This document shows positions 11,728 to 26,111 of a stretch of 64,000 nt of DNA, in pieces. The translations under genes and the position numbers were made by a program. This stretch comes from Schistosoma mansoni (lineage: Eukaryota; Platyhelminthes; Trematoda; Strigeidida; Schistosomatidae), in NCBI RefSeq assembly GCF_000237925.1, contig NC_031497.1, positions 21,620,325-21,684,324 on the forward strand, written 5' to 3'. The stretch's first letter is position 1. Every line of letters begins with the position of its first letter. Under the pieces are notes generated by a model. The model made no database searches. It had not been told where the DNA came from and was given only the letters and a program-made list of their open reading frames with translations.

Positions 11728-14700
11728 TCATGGTATACCTGAGAATTCTCTTAACCATTTTAAACGATGACCGCGACGTTTAATTGCATATGGAATTAGA
11801 GGTTTTCTTAATGATATACCCAAAGCTCCAGGAGTCCATGCTGCTAATAAAATATCAGCACAAAACAATTCATCATCATTATTATTACTATCATCATCAT
11901 CATTATCAACGACACTGTTCTCAGTAGATATTTCTTCTGAATTTTTCTCATCTAGTAATTTCTTATTGGTCTTTGATAAACCAGCTACACTGACCCATCC
12001 TAGAATTATAAGAAACAAAAACAATATAGCAAATCATCTTAAAACTGAAATGAAATCGATAATAAATATACTATTTGTGATAATTCAATGAGTAGAAAAA
12101 CTATATTTTTGATGTTTCATGAACTAATGTAAGCCACTGCTTCAGAGTAAATAAATGACTAAAATAAAATTACTACAAGTCAGGTGCTCTGGCGCGAGAC
12201 TGGTAGGTCCAAGGTTCGAATCTCGAGAGGCGGGATCGTGGATGCGCACTGCTGAGGAGTCCCATAATAGGAAGAAACGGCCGTCCAGTGCTTCCAGGTT
12301 TTCTACGGTGGTCTAGCTTCAATTGACTCATGATTTCAAGTATATATAAACAAGTTTAAATAGTACAAAGGAAACTATCAAGTCCAACCTTGGCATTGAC
12401 AACTATAAAATCAAATTAGAACACTTACATTAAACACTCATAACACAAAATACCACATCATATTTCAGTTATGATATCACTAATAAACAAATGAAACCAA
12501 GTACAGAAGATATATTTTTAGAAACCTTACTAAAAACAATCACAAACAAAGCAACGATAATATATTAAGTGTCATGCATACAACTCATCGGTAAGAGCAG
12601 TTTTACTTTATACTTATGAAACCTGGTCTCTTCCAGTTGAGGACGTTCAACAACTCTCCATGTTCGATTATTACTATTTTCGAACGATTGATGAAATTCA
12701 ATGGCGATACTTTGTTATTAGTGTCGCGATTTGACAATATGTTCAGGCGCAGTGATGACAATTCAATTCAACTTTTAGTAGATCCATGAGAAGCTGTGGC
12801 CAGTGGAGACAGTGATCTACTTCAGACAATGGATGAAGGGTTGAGAAATATCATGAATCAATTGAAGTTCGACATTAACACTGTCAGATGTCAGCTCAAT
12901 GATCTAGAGTTTAAGCATTTGCACGCGAGGCCGAAGGTCCTGGGTTCGAGTCCCTTTAGTGAGGGATCGTGGATGAGCACTACTGAGGAGTCCCATACTA
13001 GGATGAAAAAGCTGTCCAGTGCTTCCAAGTTTTCAATAGTGGTCTAGCTTAGATCGACTCATGAATTCAACTATTAAAATCCCTATAATCCACAAATCCT
13101 CGTCCTGTTAATTAAAAATGAATAGATTAAATACCTATATATAATGTAATTTAAATTCATGATGATATGAGAATAAGAAATAACTCACCTGCTCCGGATA
13201 AAACAACATCTATGTTAGATTGATCTAAATTAGGTACAGTTTCGATGGGATCAAGATTTTTTGATTCCATTGGTGGTAGTACACCACAAGGTCCAACTGT
13301 ATTCTTATAGTTATTATCAGTATTTACAGAATTGTCTTTAATTTTTGGCATGAGAAATTTGACAAATCTACTTCTATACTCATCAACTTCTTTTATAGAT
13401 ACAATATGGATTGGAAGATGAGAAAAAGTGGTGAAATAAACAGAACTTGGAGCCTTAAAAGAAAAGTAAATAAAAAAACAAGCAGAAAGAAATTAAAATG
13501 TGATACAAATTATGATAATTGCATTTTATCGTTTGTTTGTGTAAAGAAAAAAATAGGAAAATTGTCATTATTTCTTACTGGTTACGCATATTTAATCATT
13601 GATATCATAACGAAGAAATTGAAACGAACTGTAGTGTGGTCTACTTATATCCATATAAATAGTATATGGCGATGGTCAGACATAGAATGTATTTTGGCAG
13701 AAGACCGATAAGGAAAGAACTGAAATGAAGCGCAATTGGTAGGAAAATGCATGAACAATGGAATTAGAGAAGATGGACTGATATTCACAGAAGGAACAGT
13801 GAAGATTGAGACAATTGGTTGTTATTTTGCAAATTAACTGTTTACTGTATGGTTATCAGAATTTAGTGAGATAGTTTGCAATTTGTGCTTAAATACATTC
13901 GATTGTCCCCACTAGTGTTTTGTTCACTACAGAACTATATATGAGTTGCATATTCAATATTAGAAATATTTACGAAGATAATTCATGTTACTTATGGTAA
14001 TCATTTTAGTGATTTGGACATTGTTTTCGATATGAGGTCTAGTGGATATTGTTCACTCGTTAGAATGAATGTCCCTGATTCGATCCGTTATAGTGGGGGG
14101 TCCTAGATGTATTTTGTTAAGGAGTTCCATACCAAAATACAATAGTTGTCCAATGCTTTCTGGTTTTCACCGGTGATTTAACTAAGATCAGTTCGTGAAT
14201 TAAACAATGGAAATTATGTAATCAACACAAATCCCTCTACAATTCCAAATGTTAATTATTAAATTAGCATAGGCAAAATGTTGAATGATTTACTTTTAAC
14301 ATTGATATGCTTGAACTAAGTCGATTTCGCGGTAACGAAACGAAGGCCAATGACACAATGACACGATAAGCTAATCTAATCTGTTGTCCCAGGCCCCGCT
14401 AACTAGATGAAGAAGTCTATCACATTTATTAAAAATGTTTTTATCAGCAATTGTTGATTGTTTGGAAGCATTCTTACCAAGTAGTGTCACTTTAATTTAA
14501 GGCTAAATTTATGTATCTTAACTTGACAGTAGAACAATTTGTATCATTCAAACATAGAAAGTGGGTTAAAAGTATTTCTCTTAACATCAATGTTTAGTGA
14601 ATTGTGTATTCATAAAATGATATTGGATTTCAAAAATAACATATTTAGAAATGATAACAGAATACAAGAACTTACTTTCAAAACATCTAAACGACCAAGA

Positions 14701-17700
14701 GATCCCATTAAAAGTGTCAAACCTGGCCGCATGACGAATGTACGAGGAATTAAAACTTTATTATTTACACCATTTGGCCAGTGGAAAATACCAGTTCCCT
14801 CTGATTTGTAATTAGTTATAGAATGTAATAAGTTTGATGAGAAGTAGTTAAGAATCTATAGAAAATGTAACATACATCAGAAAATATCAACAACATGTGT
14901 AGATTAAAACAGTATCAAGTTGTGTGACTAGGTGTATATTTCGGCCAAGTTATTATTTAGAAAAGAATAAACATCACCAAAGGTCCAACAATACGTAAAA
15001 TGAAATTTCTAATAATTGGTTACTTTTAAAGTAGAGTTCAGAAGTAAAAATCAGTTGAATAAACGTCATATTGATTCGTTCTGGAGTTAAACGCCTTCAC
15101 AGTGATAGTTAATTAGTTAAGAGCATGAACTTCACATTTAGATTTTTGTATGACGCAACGTGAACTTCTCATTTAGCAACTTTTCATTGGACCATTGTTT
15201 TCATCACTGAATTTATTTATTTATTTAAGCACATAAACATTGGTACAAGGAGCAACCAAATATATGTGCGCTACACAAAATCGTTTGACTTGTATGAGGG
15301 TTGAGATACTTACCGGGTGCCCATACTGAAGCAGATGGTTTCCTTAGGGTGCCACTCTCCGAGCCCTTGACCTCAAGGTCTAATCCACTAGTCTGTAGAG
15401 CAACGTCAGGAGATCCGGTCTCATGATAGCCGGTGACCAACAATAGGTTCATACGCCAATTGTTCCCTCAGGGTCCTGGAACCCAGTGAACCAGTGGTTT
15501 GGAATCAGGGTTTTCCATCTCCCCTGGGTTGGGTCTTCAATATCCACCAACCTGATTAAAGCGCTGGACACTAGTTTTTCGTCCTCTCAATTTCGTAAAC
15601 AACATCTGATAAGTCTTACTAATTGAACGCTATACTCGGTCCCTCAGCTATTCTCGTAACCCCTAAGCTAAATCTACACAGCGACTTGAACACGAGAAAA
15701 AAGGCACACAATATGCGAGAAGCACTTTACTCCAAAGGTTCATTTATGTACAGAAAATATATGGTTTTTATAGTATTTTAGAAGTCCTTGGGTTTTCCTG
15801 AAAATTCTGAAATATTACTAAATATAGTAGCAGTGTAGTAATCAGCCAGTCAGAAACTCTACATGTGACTTTTCACTTTCGTGATATTTCTAGCAAAACT
15901 TCTAGTCAAACGCTGATTGGATAAAATGCTTCTCAGTGTTTCTTGAGCCTTTCTTGTCTTTTGCGAGAAGTTTACAGGATCACCCCAACAACATCCTCGC
16001 CGCGAGAAGGCAGTGAGTATGACTTCCCTGTCACTGTCATAGCCTATCACAAGTAGGAATTCGTTTCCATACGCCTGTAAATATAGAAATTCAAACACAT
16101 CAAAATAGCTTATGTTTAAAATTGATCCCGTCCTATTATTCAAATGTCCCAGTTACGGGAGTGGTAATCAAATAACAAACGTTTTGTAGTAATAATACTA
16201 ACATAAATTTGGACTGTTTGTAGCTGACCGAGAAACCTTGAAATATAATGAATTCATATTATGCTACAAATCTTGTTCTTTTCATTATATTTAAACGAAG
16301 CATAAGTTTATGAAACCAAAATGAAGTTTACCAAGAACTTCATGTATTTATTGGCTTACAATTAACTCTTAGAGATTTACATTAAAAGAAGAGAATATCT
16401 ATTAAGCCATTGAATCCAGATAGACAAGAGCTTGTTTAGTGGGTAAAATAACCCACACATAAGACAAAATTCCTCATATTCCAAATCTTGCTGTTAGTCA
16501 CTTCCCAAAAACGCACTTGTAACTGCATTCAATATTAGGGAACCAGTATACCAACAAATTCAGTGAAATGATAAGCTTGGAAAAATAGTGGAACAAGATT
16601 TATTTTCCGTTAGATTTTATAAGAAAAAACTACTCTAAAAGAAAATAACTCATAACTGGGCAGTTTTAATGTACTAATGTGGTATGGCAACTCGAACTGA
16701 TTTACGTACGTACGAAGTTCTACGTTGTGACTGACTGACTGATTGAGCAGCTCTAATATGTTTTTTCCTTAAATTACTTCTGCCCATATTTGAGATCACG
16801 ATCAAATGAAGAGTATTTTAATAAACGCAAACTATAGAGCTCAAATCAAAGATTTATTAATGATGAACTAAGAGTTTCGGGTAACTGAATTTTGAGTGCA
16901 AAATAATTTTCCTTAATTGATTATGAACTAATAATTCTACTAATTATTAATGGTACATTTTATAATTAACTTAAAATTTTGGAAATTTACTTATCTATTT
17001 TTCCCCTCATAACTCAATTACAAGTCAAAATGTGCTTGTATGTGTTAGGTAGAGGATAAGGAGAATAAAATGGGTTACTTATTTGAAAGAGAGTGAGATG
17101 AAAGAAACAAACAATAATGTATGACACATCCACACTGAAACAACTAAATTGTCTGATAGAAATTTGTTTTCAGGTCATATAAACAAATAGGTGACATGAA
17201 AAGAGGTGATTAGTTAAATATTAATTATAATGATATGATATATAAAACCTTCATTTCGTCATCATACTTAACAAGTGTTCAACTCAGCGAAATAGGAAAT
17301 AAGTATGATTATCAGAAGGTGCTTTTTGTGGAGATTTAGTATTATCATAGTTGAAAGAGTGCCACGAAGTTGAGCAACCGTTCACCGTTTGTCTTCAGTG
17401 AGCTTCTATCTCACAATAGATATGGTTTGAACTCCATTGGTCACTGCTTGTCACTAGAACTCCAGGATTCACTTCACGTGGATTGGTTGGAGTTAGACAT
17501 AAACACGATCGGATGCCGGCTCAGTGGTCTATCGGTTAAGTGCTCTGGTGCGAGACTGGTAGGTCCTGGGTTCGAATCTCGGAAGTGCGGGATCGTGGAT
17601 GCGCACTGCTGAGGAGTACCATAATAGGGCGAAACGGCCGTCCAGTGCTTCCAGGTTCTCCCTGGTGGTCTAGCTTCAACTGACTCATGCTTTCAACAAT

Positions 17701-20700
17701 GAAAATAAGTATGAAATATTACTTGATTTGAAATTTAGAGGATACTGAAAGAATGAATATTTCTGTGTCACTGAGACTGATTTTGAACTGCATCACTTAA
17801 ATTCTCCAACCATATATCTGTCTTGCTAACCTCTCTAACTAGTTAATACTATCAGTCAAAAACCGTGTGTACTGATTTCAAATCTTGGTTTTGCTTTCCA
17901 CGGTCCTTTCCCAACCAATTCCTGTGCTAATCAGTATAGGGCGAAAAGAGATTATAGTAAAGGTGTAACTATACTATAGGGCTGGTTCGGTAGTAATATT
18001 AACAATGATCGTGTGACTTTGAAGCCAGTTTTCGAACAATAGAGAGAGAGTGTGTCTATATAAATCGGGACTCCCCCATAGAGAAGTATTGAAACCCGTA
18101 GCAGTATAGTAGTATTGGAAGATTTATTAGTTTCTCAAGGTCTATTATCAGTTTTCTAATTATATATTTAAGAGAAATATCACCGCAGAATCTCACTTAT
18201 TTGAGTGCGAATTCTTCATTTTGCATTCTCTTCTTGACCACAACTAAATTTAGACGAAATTCCTCATCTTCTATAAAATATTGAGTGAATCAATTCTCTA
18301 GAAATAGTATACAGCCTCTGTCAGGGAAGTCCTACTCACTGCCTTCTCATGGCCACGGTGTTGTTTACGAAATTGTGAGGACGAAAAGCGAATGTCCGGC
18401 GCTTTAATTGGGTTGGTGGACACAGAAAGCTCATCTAGGGGAGTTGGAAAACCCTGATTCCAAACCAATGGTGCACATGGGCTCCAGTATCTTGAAGGAA
18501 CAAATGGCGTATGAACCAATCGTCGGTCACCGACTACCATGGGACTGCATCTCCTTACGATGCTCCACTGCCTTGTGGACTAGACCTTCAGGCCAAAGGC
18601 TCGGGGTGTGGCCCCCTAAGAAAACCACCTGTTTCGGTTTGGGCACCTGAGCAGTACCACAGCCCTCACACAAATCAAATGAGATTTGTGTGGCGCAAAT
18701 GTATCTGGTGCCCCCTTGTACCAATATTTATGTGTTCAAATAATTAATAAAATAAAGATATCAGATACCAATATTTGGGTGGAAATAGTGATAGATTTTA
18801 GCAATACCAAGCTGCTAGCTCGTTGTTGTTCAGTGAACCCACTTATAAAGTAGTTTCCTGGAGAGTTGGGTCGTCAAAAGTATGTATTTTTTGTGTTTTT
18901 TCTTTCATATTGTCGTTTCTCATGTATGACAGTTTTTTCTTATCAATTATGAACATTATGAACAGTGTGTAAAGGTAATTATTTAAAGGCTTTTCATAGA
19001 ATATGACGTAAGAATAATCTACTTTTGCTCGAAACTTCAAAAGTTTTTTTTCTGAGTTCAGATTGGGCTAATCCTACAGTAAATTTACACATTTTGATAT
19101 GTATATTTGATCACCTAATGACTAATATTTAAACTTATTATATCAAATCGAAGTTCTTACAAAAATAAGAATTACCTGGTCTTTACAAAAAACACCTGGA
19201 GTATCATAACACCATGCATGATCATTAAAATATCTTGGATTTAATATATTTGTTAGTAATCTAGTACTTTGATCTCCATCCCAAGTAGCTTTGTCCATGA
19301 AAATATCTCCACGCAATGACTCAGAAGCCAACTGTTCCAATCCGAACTCACTACCAACACAAATCCCAGAGTTGTTGGAATTGGAATTTTCATTAGGTTT
19401 CCATGTATATGTCGGCATAGTAGACAAATCTGGCAGCGTTTCACGAGCCTTTTTTGCTGCATAATAATTTGCCGACCGTTGGTCACAAATACCAGAGACA
19501 ATTTCTTTTGCTGGAAAAAAAACAAAAAGAGTAATTACGCAGTCAGTATTTTTGTGTATTGATTTTCGAATAAGTTGTCTTTTTAACGAACACTCAAACG
19601 AAACAATAAATGAGTTCAGAACGTTTGTTTGTCTTATGGACTTTGAAGTGAAACGAGGTAGAGAATGTAGCTCAAAGGCTTAGACATAAGCCAAAGGCTA
19701 ATTGAAAGTTTATTTTCTGAGTCTTGAACTACATAGTTTATATGAAGACCAGTGATAATACTCGACCGCCCAAACCGAAGTAGATAGCGAAGTTCGAATG
19801 TACAACCTACTAGTTGAAAGCCGAACACTCTAACTGCTCAATCACCACTCTACATTTAAAGGTTTGTCATAAGTTCACGCACTAAACACGAATTTTATCA
19901 TTACAAATATCAGTCAGCTTTTGACTAGATTTTAAAGCATTCCACTAAAATGATACTAATTAATCAGATTTGAAAAAGAGAACATTTTTACAAAAACAGC
20001 GTAAGTTGTATTTTAAATTATGGTAAACTTACGTTTCAAATATCGGAAACCATGTGATGAATTGCATTCTTTATGTTGTATAGTCTTTTGATGTGACTGT
20101 TCATAACGTGATTGTATACGCTGACCACGTTTAGCTGAATTCATTAGGGTTAATGGAAAACTTAAGAGGCCCATTGTGGTACCTGAATAATAGAATTATA
20201 TTGCAAGCATTGACTATTATAAGAAAGTTATGTACTGAATAATAGTTATCAATGAGGTATTTACTAACTCAAGATTGAAACAATGAATAAATAATCAATG
20301 ATCAAGATAGAAATATAAATTACATGTGAACATAGTCAAAATTGACCATGACAACATAATTTTTTTTAAACTTCTGCTAATTCTTGACCGTGGGTATTTT
20401 ATTTCCCCTCATTCTTTCTAAGTTGTTTTGAACTATGTTGACTGAAATTGGTATACTAGTTGTTAACTGTAAACATGACATGAATTAATAAAGCTGACAT
20501 CTGAATAAATAGTGATGACCTATATTGAGGTTAACTGAAAGAAAGAGCATTAATGTATTTGGGCAATATGGACAATTGCAATAATTTCAATAATTTATGT
20601 AAAGAAGATCAATCATGACCACATATTGCAAATTAGAAGGATCGGATTAAACCTATGTTTGATTGTTTTATGCTGGTTTGGACCACAGTTCAATGATATT

Positions 20701-23700
20701 GGTTTGAAAGCATTCATAGAAATGAAAACATACTCAAACTCGAATACACAACATGTTTATGGTTATAGGACATACATTAAGGAAATCACCAATGTGCATA
20801 ACAAGGCAATCCCTAACTTAGAATCCGGAAGGGAAGCGGAAAAGAGGAAGGACAAAGAACACATTACGCCGGGAAATAGAAGCAGGTATGAAAAGGATGA
20901 ATAACAACTGGAAAGAACTGGAAAGGACGGCTCAGGACAGAGTTGGATGGAGAATGCTGGTAACAGGCGTAAGTAAGTAAGTAAGTTATGGTTATTGGAT
21001 TGAATTTTAATAAAAATATAATTACTGGTTATAAATAGTCATTCTAAATAAACTTGTTATTTAATTTATTTAACACTTCACTGATAATATTCAAACTGAT
21101 AGTAAAATATTTTGTCATCGGGAAATCTCAGTTCACGAAATAATTGCACGAAAAAAAATTTAAGGGAGTTTTCCCTGGAATTATAAGACAACTTTGAACC
21201 TTAAAATATTAGTATTTATTTCACGCTTATGCATAGACTAGTTTGTAATGGACCAAGGTGCACAGAAATATATATAAACAGGAAAATAGATATCATCTAT
21301 GAGTCCATTAAGTTGAATCCCACATAATGTTTTACAGGACGTTTTGGTTATAACAAAAGTGCTAACAAGTCAATTCGGAATGAGAAAATACCGATTGATT
21401 AATTTAACCTATTGAAGTGCAGTGAGATATTTTAATTCAAGTATGACGTCCTTAATCTGTCTACCTAATAACATACAGGAGAGAACTTGTTTCGATCTAG
21501 ATTAAAGCCTTGACACGATAGGCTAACTGGTTCAACTATGAGGCTAGAAATGCGTGAGTTCGAATTGAGACAAAAGCCTTGGACAAAGAGACAAAAACTT
21601 TTCTACCACCTGATCAGTTGACAAGCGAGAGAACAGGAGAGAAGATGAGCTAACTGGAAAACTAACGGATTTATTCCTGATTACCGATTCAGATTAATGT
21701 AAAAAGATACATGAATAAATACATGACTAACACGACTACAACGCACAAACAACTAGAAAAACACAATTATGTCGAAACTGGGCATTAAGGTATAAAAATA
21801 GAGTACAAAACGTCACATTTAAATTAGAATAGCTTTGGTTTATGCAATAACCTAGGGACAAAACTAAATGTTAGTATTTTACAAACTTCGAGCTAAGTGA
21901 AATTGTGTCCCCAAAAATAGCTTTCATTGTTTGTCACAGATTTATTTCTCTGTTAACATCATCAAAATTTTCTCAAAACGTCTAACTTTAACAAAAAATA
22001 GCTTCACAATCATTTGATACTGTGGTTAATAAGCACTATTTTTATTGAGAGGCCAATCCAAACAATCTTGATTACTCACACAATTTTACAACATAAAGTA
22101 ACTGATGAACATCAGGAACCTGGAGTCCGCATGATTATCGTAACCAGTAGTTAAAGACTGGATGACACAGCTCAAAATCTTTCACAACGGCCCAGGCACA
22201 TTCACTCTTTGCCTTCCCTTAGATCCTAAATTTCTAGATTACCTGATAAAAAAAATTTAATCCCACTCACACTTATTTTCTTCTCGAATCCTATCCTCGA
22301 TGCCCAATCTTTTTTGGTACTACTAATACTGTGACTACCTCCACTAGTTTGGGATTTACCCTGAAAATTTTATCTTACTGAGCTAATGGGGGATTGATAA
22401 CTTGAACTGGTGTACACATGTGCCAGGTTCTGCGTTTTGATATGGATTCGTGAATAACTGTTTAAGGGTGTACATCACAATTCAACATAAAAAACCACTG
22501 AAAACCAGAGAACACATAAAACGGCTATTTTGTCTTAGTTTACAACTTGTGTCCTATATTACGAACCGATTGCAGTTCAAAATAAGGTCCATTAGACTGT
22601 GACTTAATGAGTTTGTTTTGTTTTCCCTGCTACAAGACCTACGTTCGATCTTATCTGGGGTCGTATATGTGCGCTGCTAAATAGTTCAATGTCACAACAA
22701 AACGAATGGCCTATAATTCCCAGTTTTTGATGGTTCCTTTCATTTGGATCTGTATTTAAAGTAGGAATCCCATTCGAACAGTCACTTGGTCAAGAAACAA
22801 AGCAAAATCATTTTCGTTAAGATAACATCATTTGATATTCCTTAAATCCCTTAACACTGAAGTAAGACTGTATTGGTCACGGTCAGATTTCTGTTATAAT
22901 CGATTTTAAGAGAAAATAATTTAAGGTAACTTATGTAGGCGTGATTCATTTTAGCCAACGTAAAATAAAGTTAATTCTACGCATATTTATTTAGTTAGTT
23001 GATAGGTAAATGAAAGAAATCCCACACAGTTTCTTGCTTTGGCATAAAACTCCAATCACGAACGTTTTTTATGACTTCCAAATACTTTATCAAACCATAA
23101 AAATATTATTATAACCAATTTGATACCCGATGATTACTACAGTTGAAAAGAATTTCTCAAGAGTCAAATTGAAACTATAATATTTTATTCCCTCTTATGA
23201 TGATTTCGTAAGAAGTTTTGCTGACAATCTACACAATTTATGAAAATGAAATCACGTGGTCGCAGGGGAATAGTAGAATTATTTTAAGAAAATATAGTCA
23301 GTGTATTATAATCTAGTAACAATTGGTGTAAATCTGTTATGGAGTAGAATTTGACAAGCCAACATGCTTTCGGATTGTCATGTTAGTTAACATGTGAAAT
23401 GTGATGATACGAAGTGGCCGTCGAGTGATGGCTAGTTGCTTACGAGACCAGATTATTGACTTAAGGACCCCAAATGATTTGAAATCAAAGACAAGACCAA
23501 TAACCAGAAGAATAAGTTAATCTTATAATAAAATACAACTCTTGTGTATAAAAAATCACAAGATTAGATGCCATAAACAATTGAATAAAATCAGCTTTGT
23601 ACGTCACTCATTTTCCAATGTATAAGAGCCTAACTGATATGTTTTCTCATCATGACAAAACGATAGATTAAACGTACCTTGCATTGAATGTCTACATTTG

Positions 23701-26073
23701 TTAGTATAAGTTTAGCAGATTGTCTACTAGCATCACATCATGGACTGATATCAGTTCAACAAACATTAAAAACTAAGAAACAGTTAACAGTTTTTCCATC
23801 CCAATATGAGACTTCTGAGCAGTGCGCATTCACAATCTCATTACGGATCGAACCTAGGACCTTCGGGCTTCGTGAAGAGGAATAAACATTCACATCGTTA
23901 AGTCGGTATTTGGTTATTTCTAATCACATAACTTTATCACACTTTTTAAAGTTTCTGAAGCAATTTGAAAGGTTTAAATCCTTCGATTACGTCTAACAAA
24001 GGTCTTAGTAACTCATTTGTATTGGTTGTTTGAATCTTCCTATTGATGTTTAGGACTGGAATTGATCAGTGTCTTCTGAAACACGTGGATCCTGTGCCAA
24101 CTAACTCGATGTAGCTACTGATTCACATGCATTATTATTAGAGTTGGATGGTGACTAGCAGTGAAATCCAGAACGCGCGTATCGTCCTATTTGGGACTCG
24201 TTAGCTGGATGTACCTGTATATCGGAGTTGAATGTCACTCTTGGACTGTAATGGGCTGTGAAGCAAACGGTACAGAGTTTGGATCCCGAAGCAAACATCA
24301 ACTCTGGGATGCATGTACATTTAGCTGACGAGTCCCAAATAAGAAGACGCACGCACTGTGGATCCCACTGCTAGTCACTATCCATCTTTGTTTGTAATAC
24401 TAATGATGAGTTTTTTTAAGTTTATACCAAAAATAAATTAACGAAAGCTACTTGTTCAACCTCTTCATCATAATCTTCGTTTTACTGTATTCTTCTTATT
24501 TGTTCTCCTTCCTTGTACGCTTGTTCACGCTTTTACTCCTATTTACTTTCTAATTACAGATTTACCTCGTGTATTTTATTTTTTTAGATAATAATAATTT
24601 AAGTATTTCAGAATTGAACAATCTTTCTATTTTTATAGTTGAAATCACGCGTCAATATAAGCTAGACCACTATTAAAAATCTGGCAGCACTGAGTGACTG
24701 TTTCTTCCTAGAGCCGGACTCCTCAGTTATGCACATCCACGATACCGCAACCGGAAATCGAACCCAGGACCTTCGATTTCGCGCACGAACGCTTAATCTC
24801 TAAACCAACAGTGTTAATATCTAACTCTTATCAATCCATGATATTGCGTAGCCCTTCGTACACTGCCTGAGGTGGATAAATGTCTCACAACCGACGCGGA
24901 TTGGACTTCACTAGTCAGGGATTCTCACCAGAACTCCAGGAGTTAGATTTTGAAGCTATTTACTAGTGAGAATATTATTATTATTACTACCAGAATGGAG
25001 GTTTGTGGAGATTGTAGTAATTTTTTAAAGTTAAACTCATGCATCCATCTAAGCTAGTTACTTTTTATAAAGCATTCATTGAGGTTGAAAAGCATCAACT
25101 ATTAGGATAGGATACAACAGTCTGAAATCTCATCACAAAGTTTTAAGAAAAATCAAGTTTAATCTAGAAAAAGCAGATATTCAGTGTCGCTGAATTTTAG
25201 AATAGTAAAAAACAGCAAGTTACTCTGTAAGTCACTGACAAGTGGACTGAGCCATGCCGGTAGGTGTAGACTACCTGTTTGGGATCCGCGAGATGATAGC
25301 AACCGATTGTTAGAGATCTTGAATGACATGGCTCAAAATCGTTTGCAATGGTGAAGGTGCATCCACTCATTGTGTTCTCACAAATTCTAATCTTCTGAAT
25401 TCTTCATGCCCCTTTCTTTTTCTTTTTCCAAATTTATTTCATTGGATTATACTCCTTCAATAACATCTTCAAACCCTAATCTTTCGGATTACGGCTTATA
25501 TTCTTACTACTTTTACCACTATGGGATTTGTATCGACAACTGCATCTCTGTGTTAATGTGGTATGGCAACTCAAATTGATGTACGTACGTACGAAGTTCT
25601 ACGTTGTGACTGACTGACTGACTCTGCAATATGTATTATTTTAGAGGTTAATATGTAATTGTGATAAAAACAATCCACTTTAATAAAATTCAAACCGAAA
25701 ACTAAACGCATTTCTATAAATTAACATACTTTTTTGACATATACAAGGCAAGAAATCTATTGAAAAACCGTTGTTATATAATGGAAATCATGAAATATAT
25801 CTCATATGAACATTTGGTAAAAAAAGTTTAATTACCTGGCCACGTAGATATTGTAGCTCGATGAATAGATTCTTTGGCTTCTGATTTACATAAATCTGAC
25901 AATAATAAACGATTGAATAAACTAGACTTTCCGACATTTGTAGAACCTATCAAATATATTGGATCTTATAAAAAAAAGAATGAAAAATATATGTTTTATC
26001 TTAACTAATTAAGTGGTAAATTTACAAAAACGGTGGAAATAGTATTGTGAGGACAAATTAACATTATATATTG

Positions 26074-26111
<38 letters not shown>

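Noticed and set aside
13406-13711. 101-codon plus-strand ORF
   Set aside because: Overlaps NOA1 exon 8 in antisense and repeat U; composition is that of A-rich non-coding DNA.
14539-14811. 90-codon plus-strand ORF
   Set aside because: It is the reverse shadow of NOA1 exon 7, which carries the conserved protein on the minus strand.
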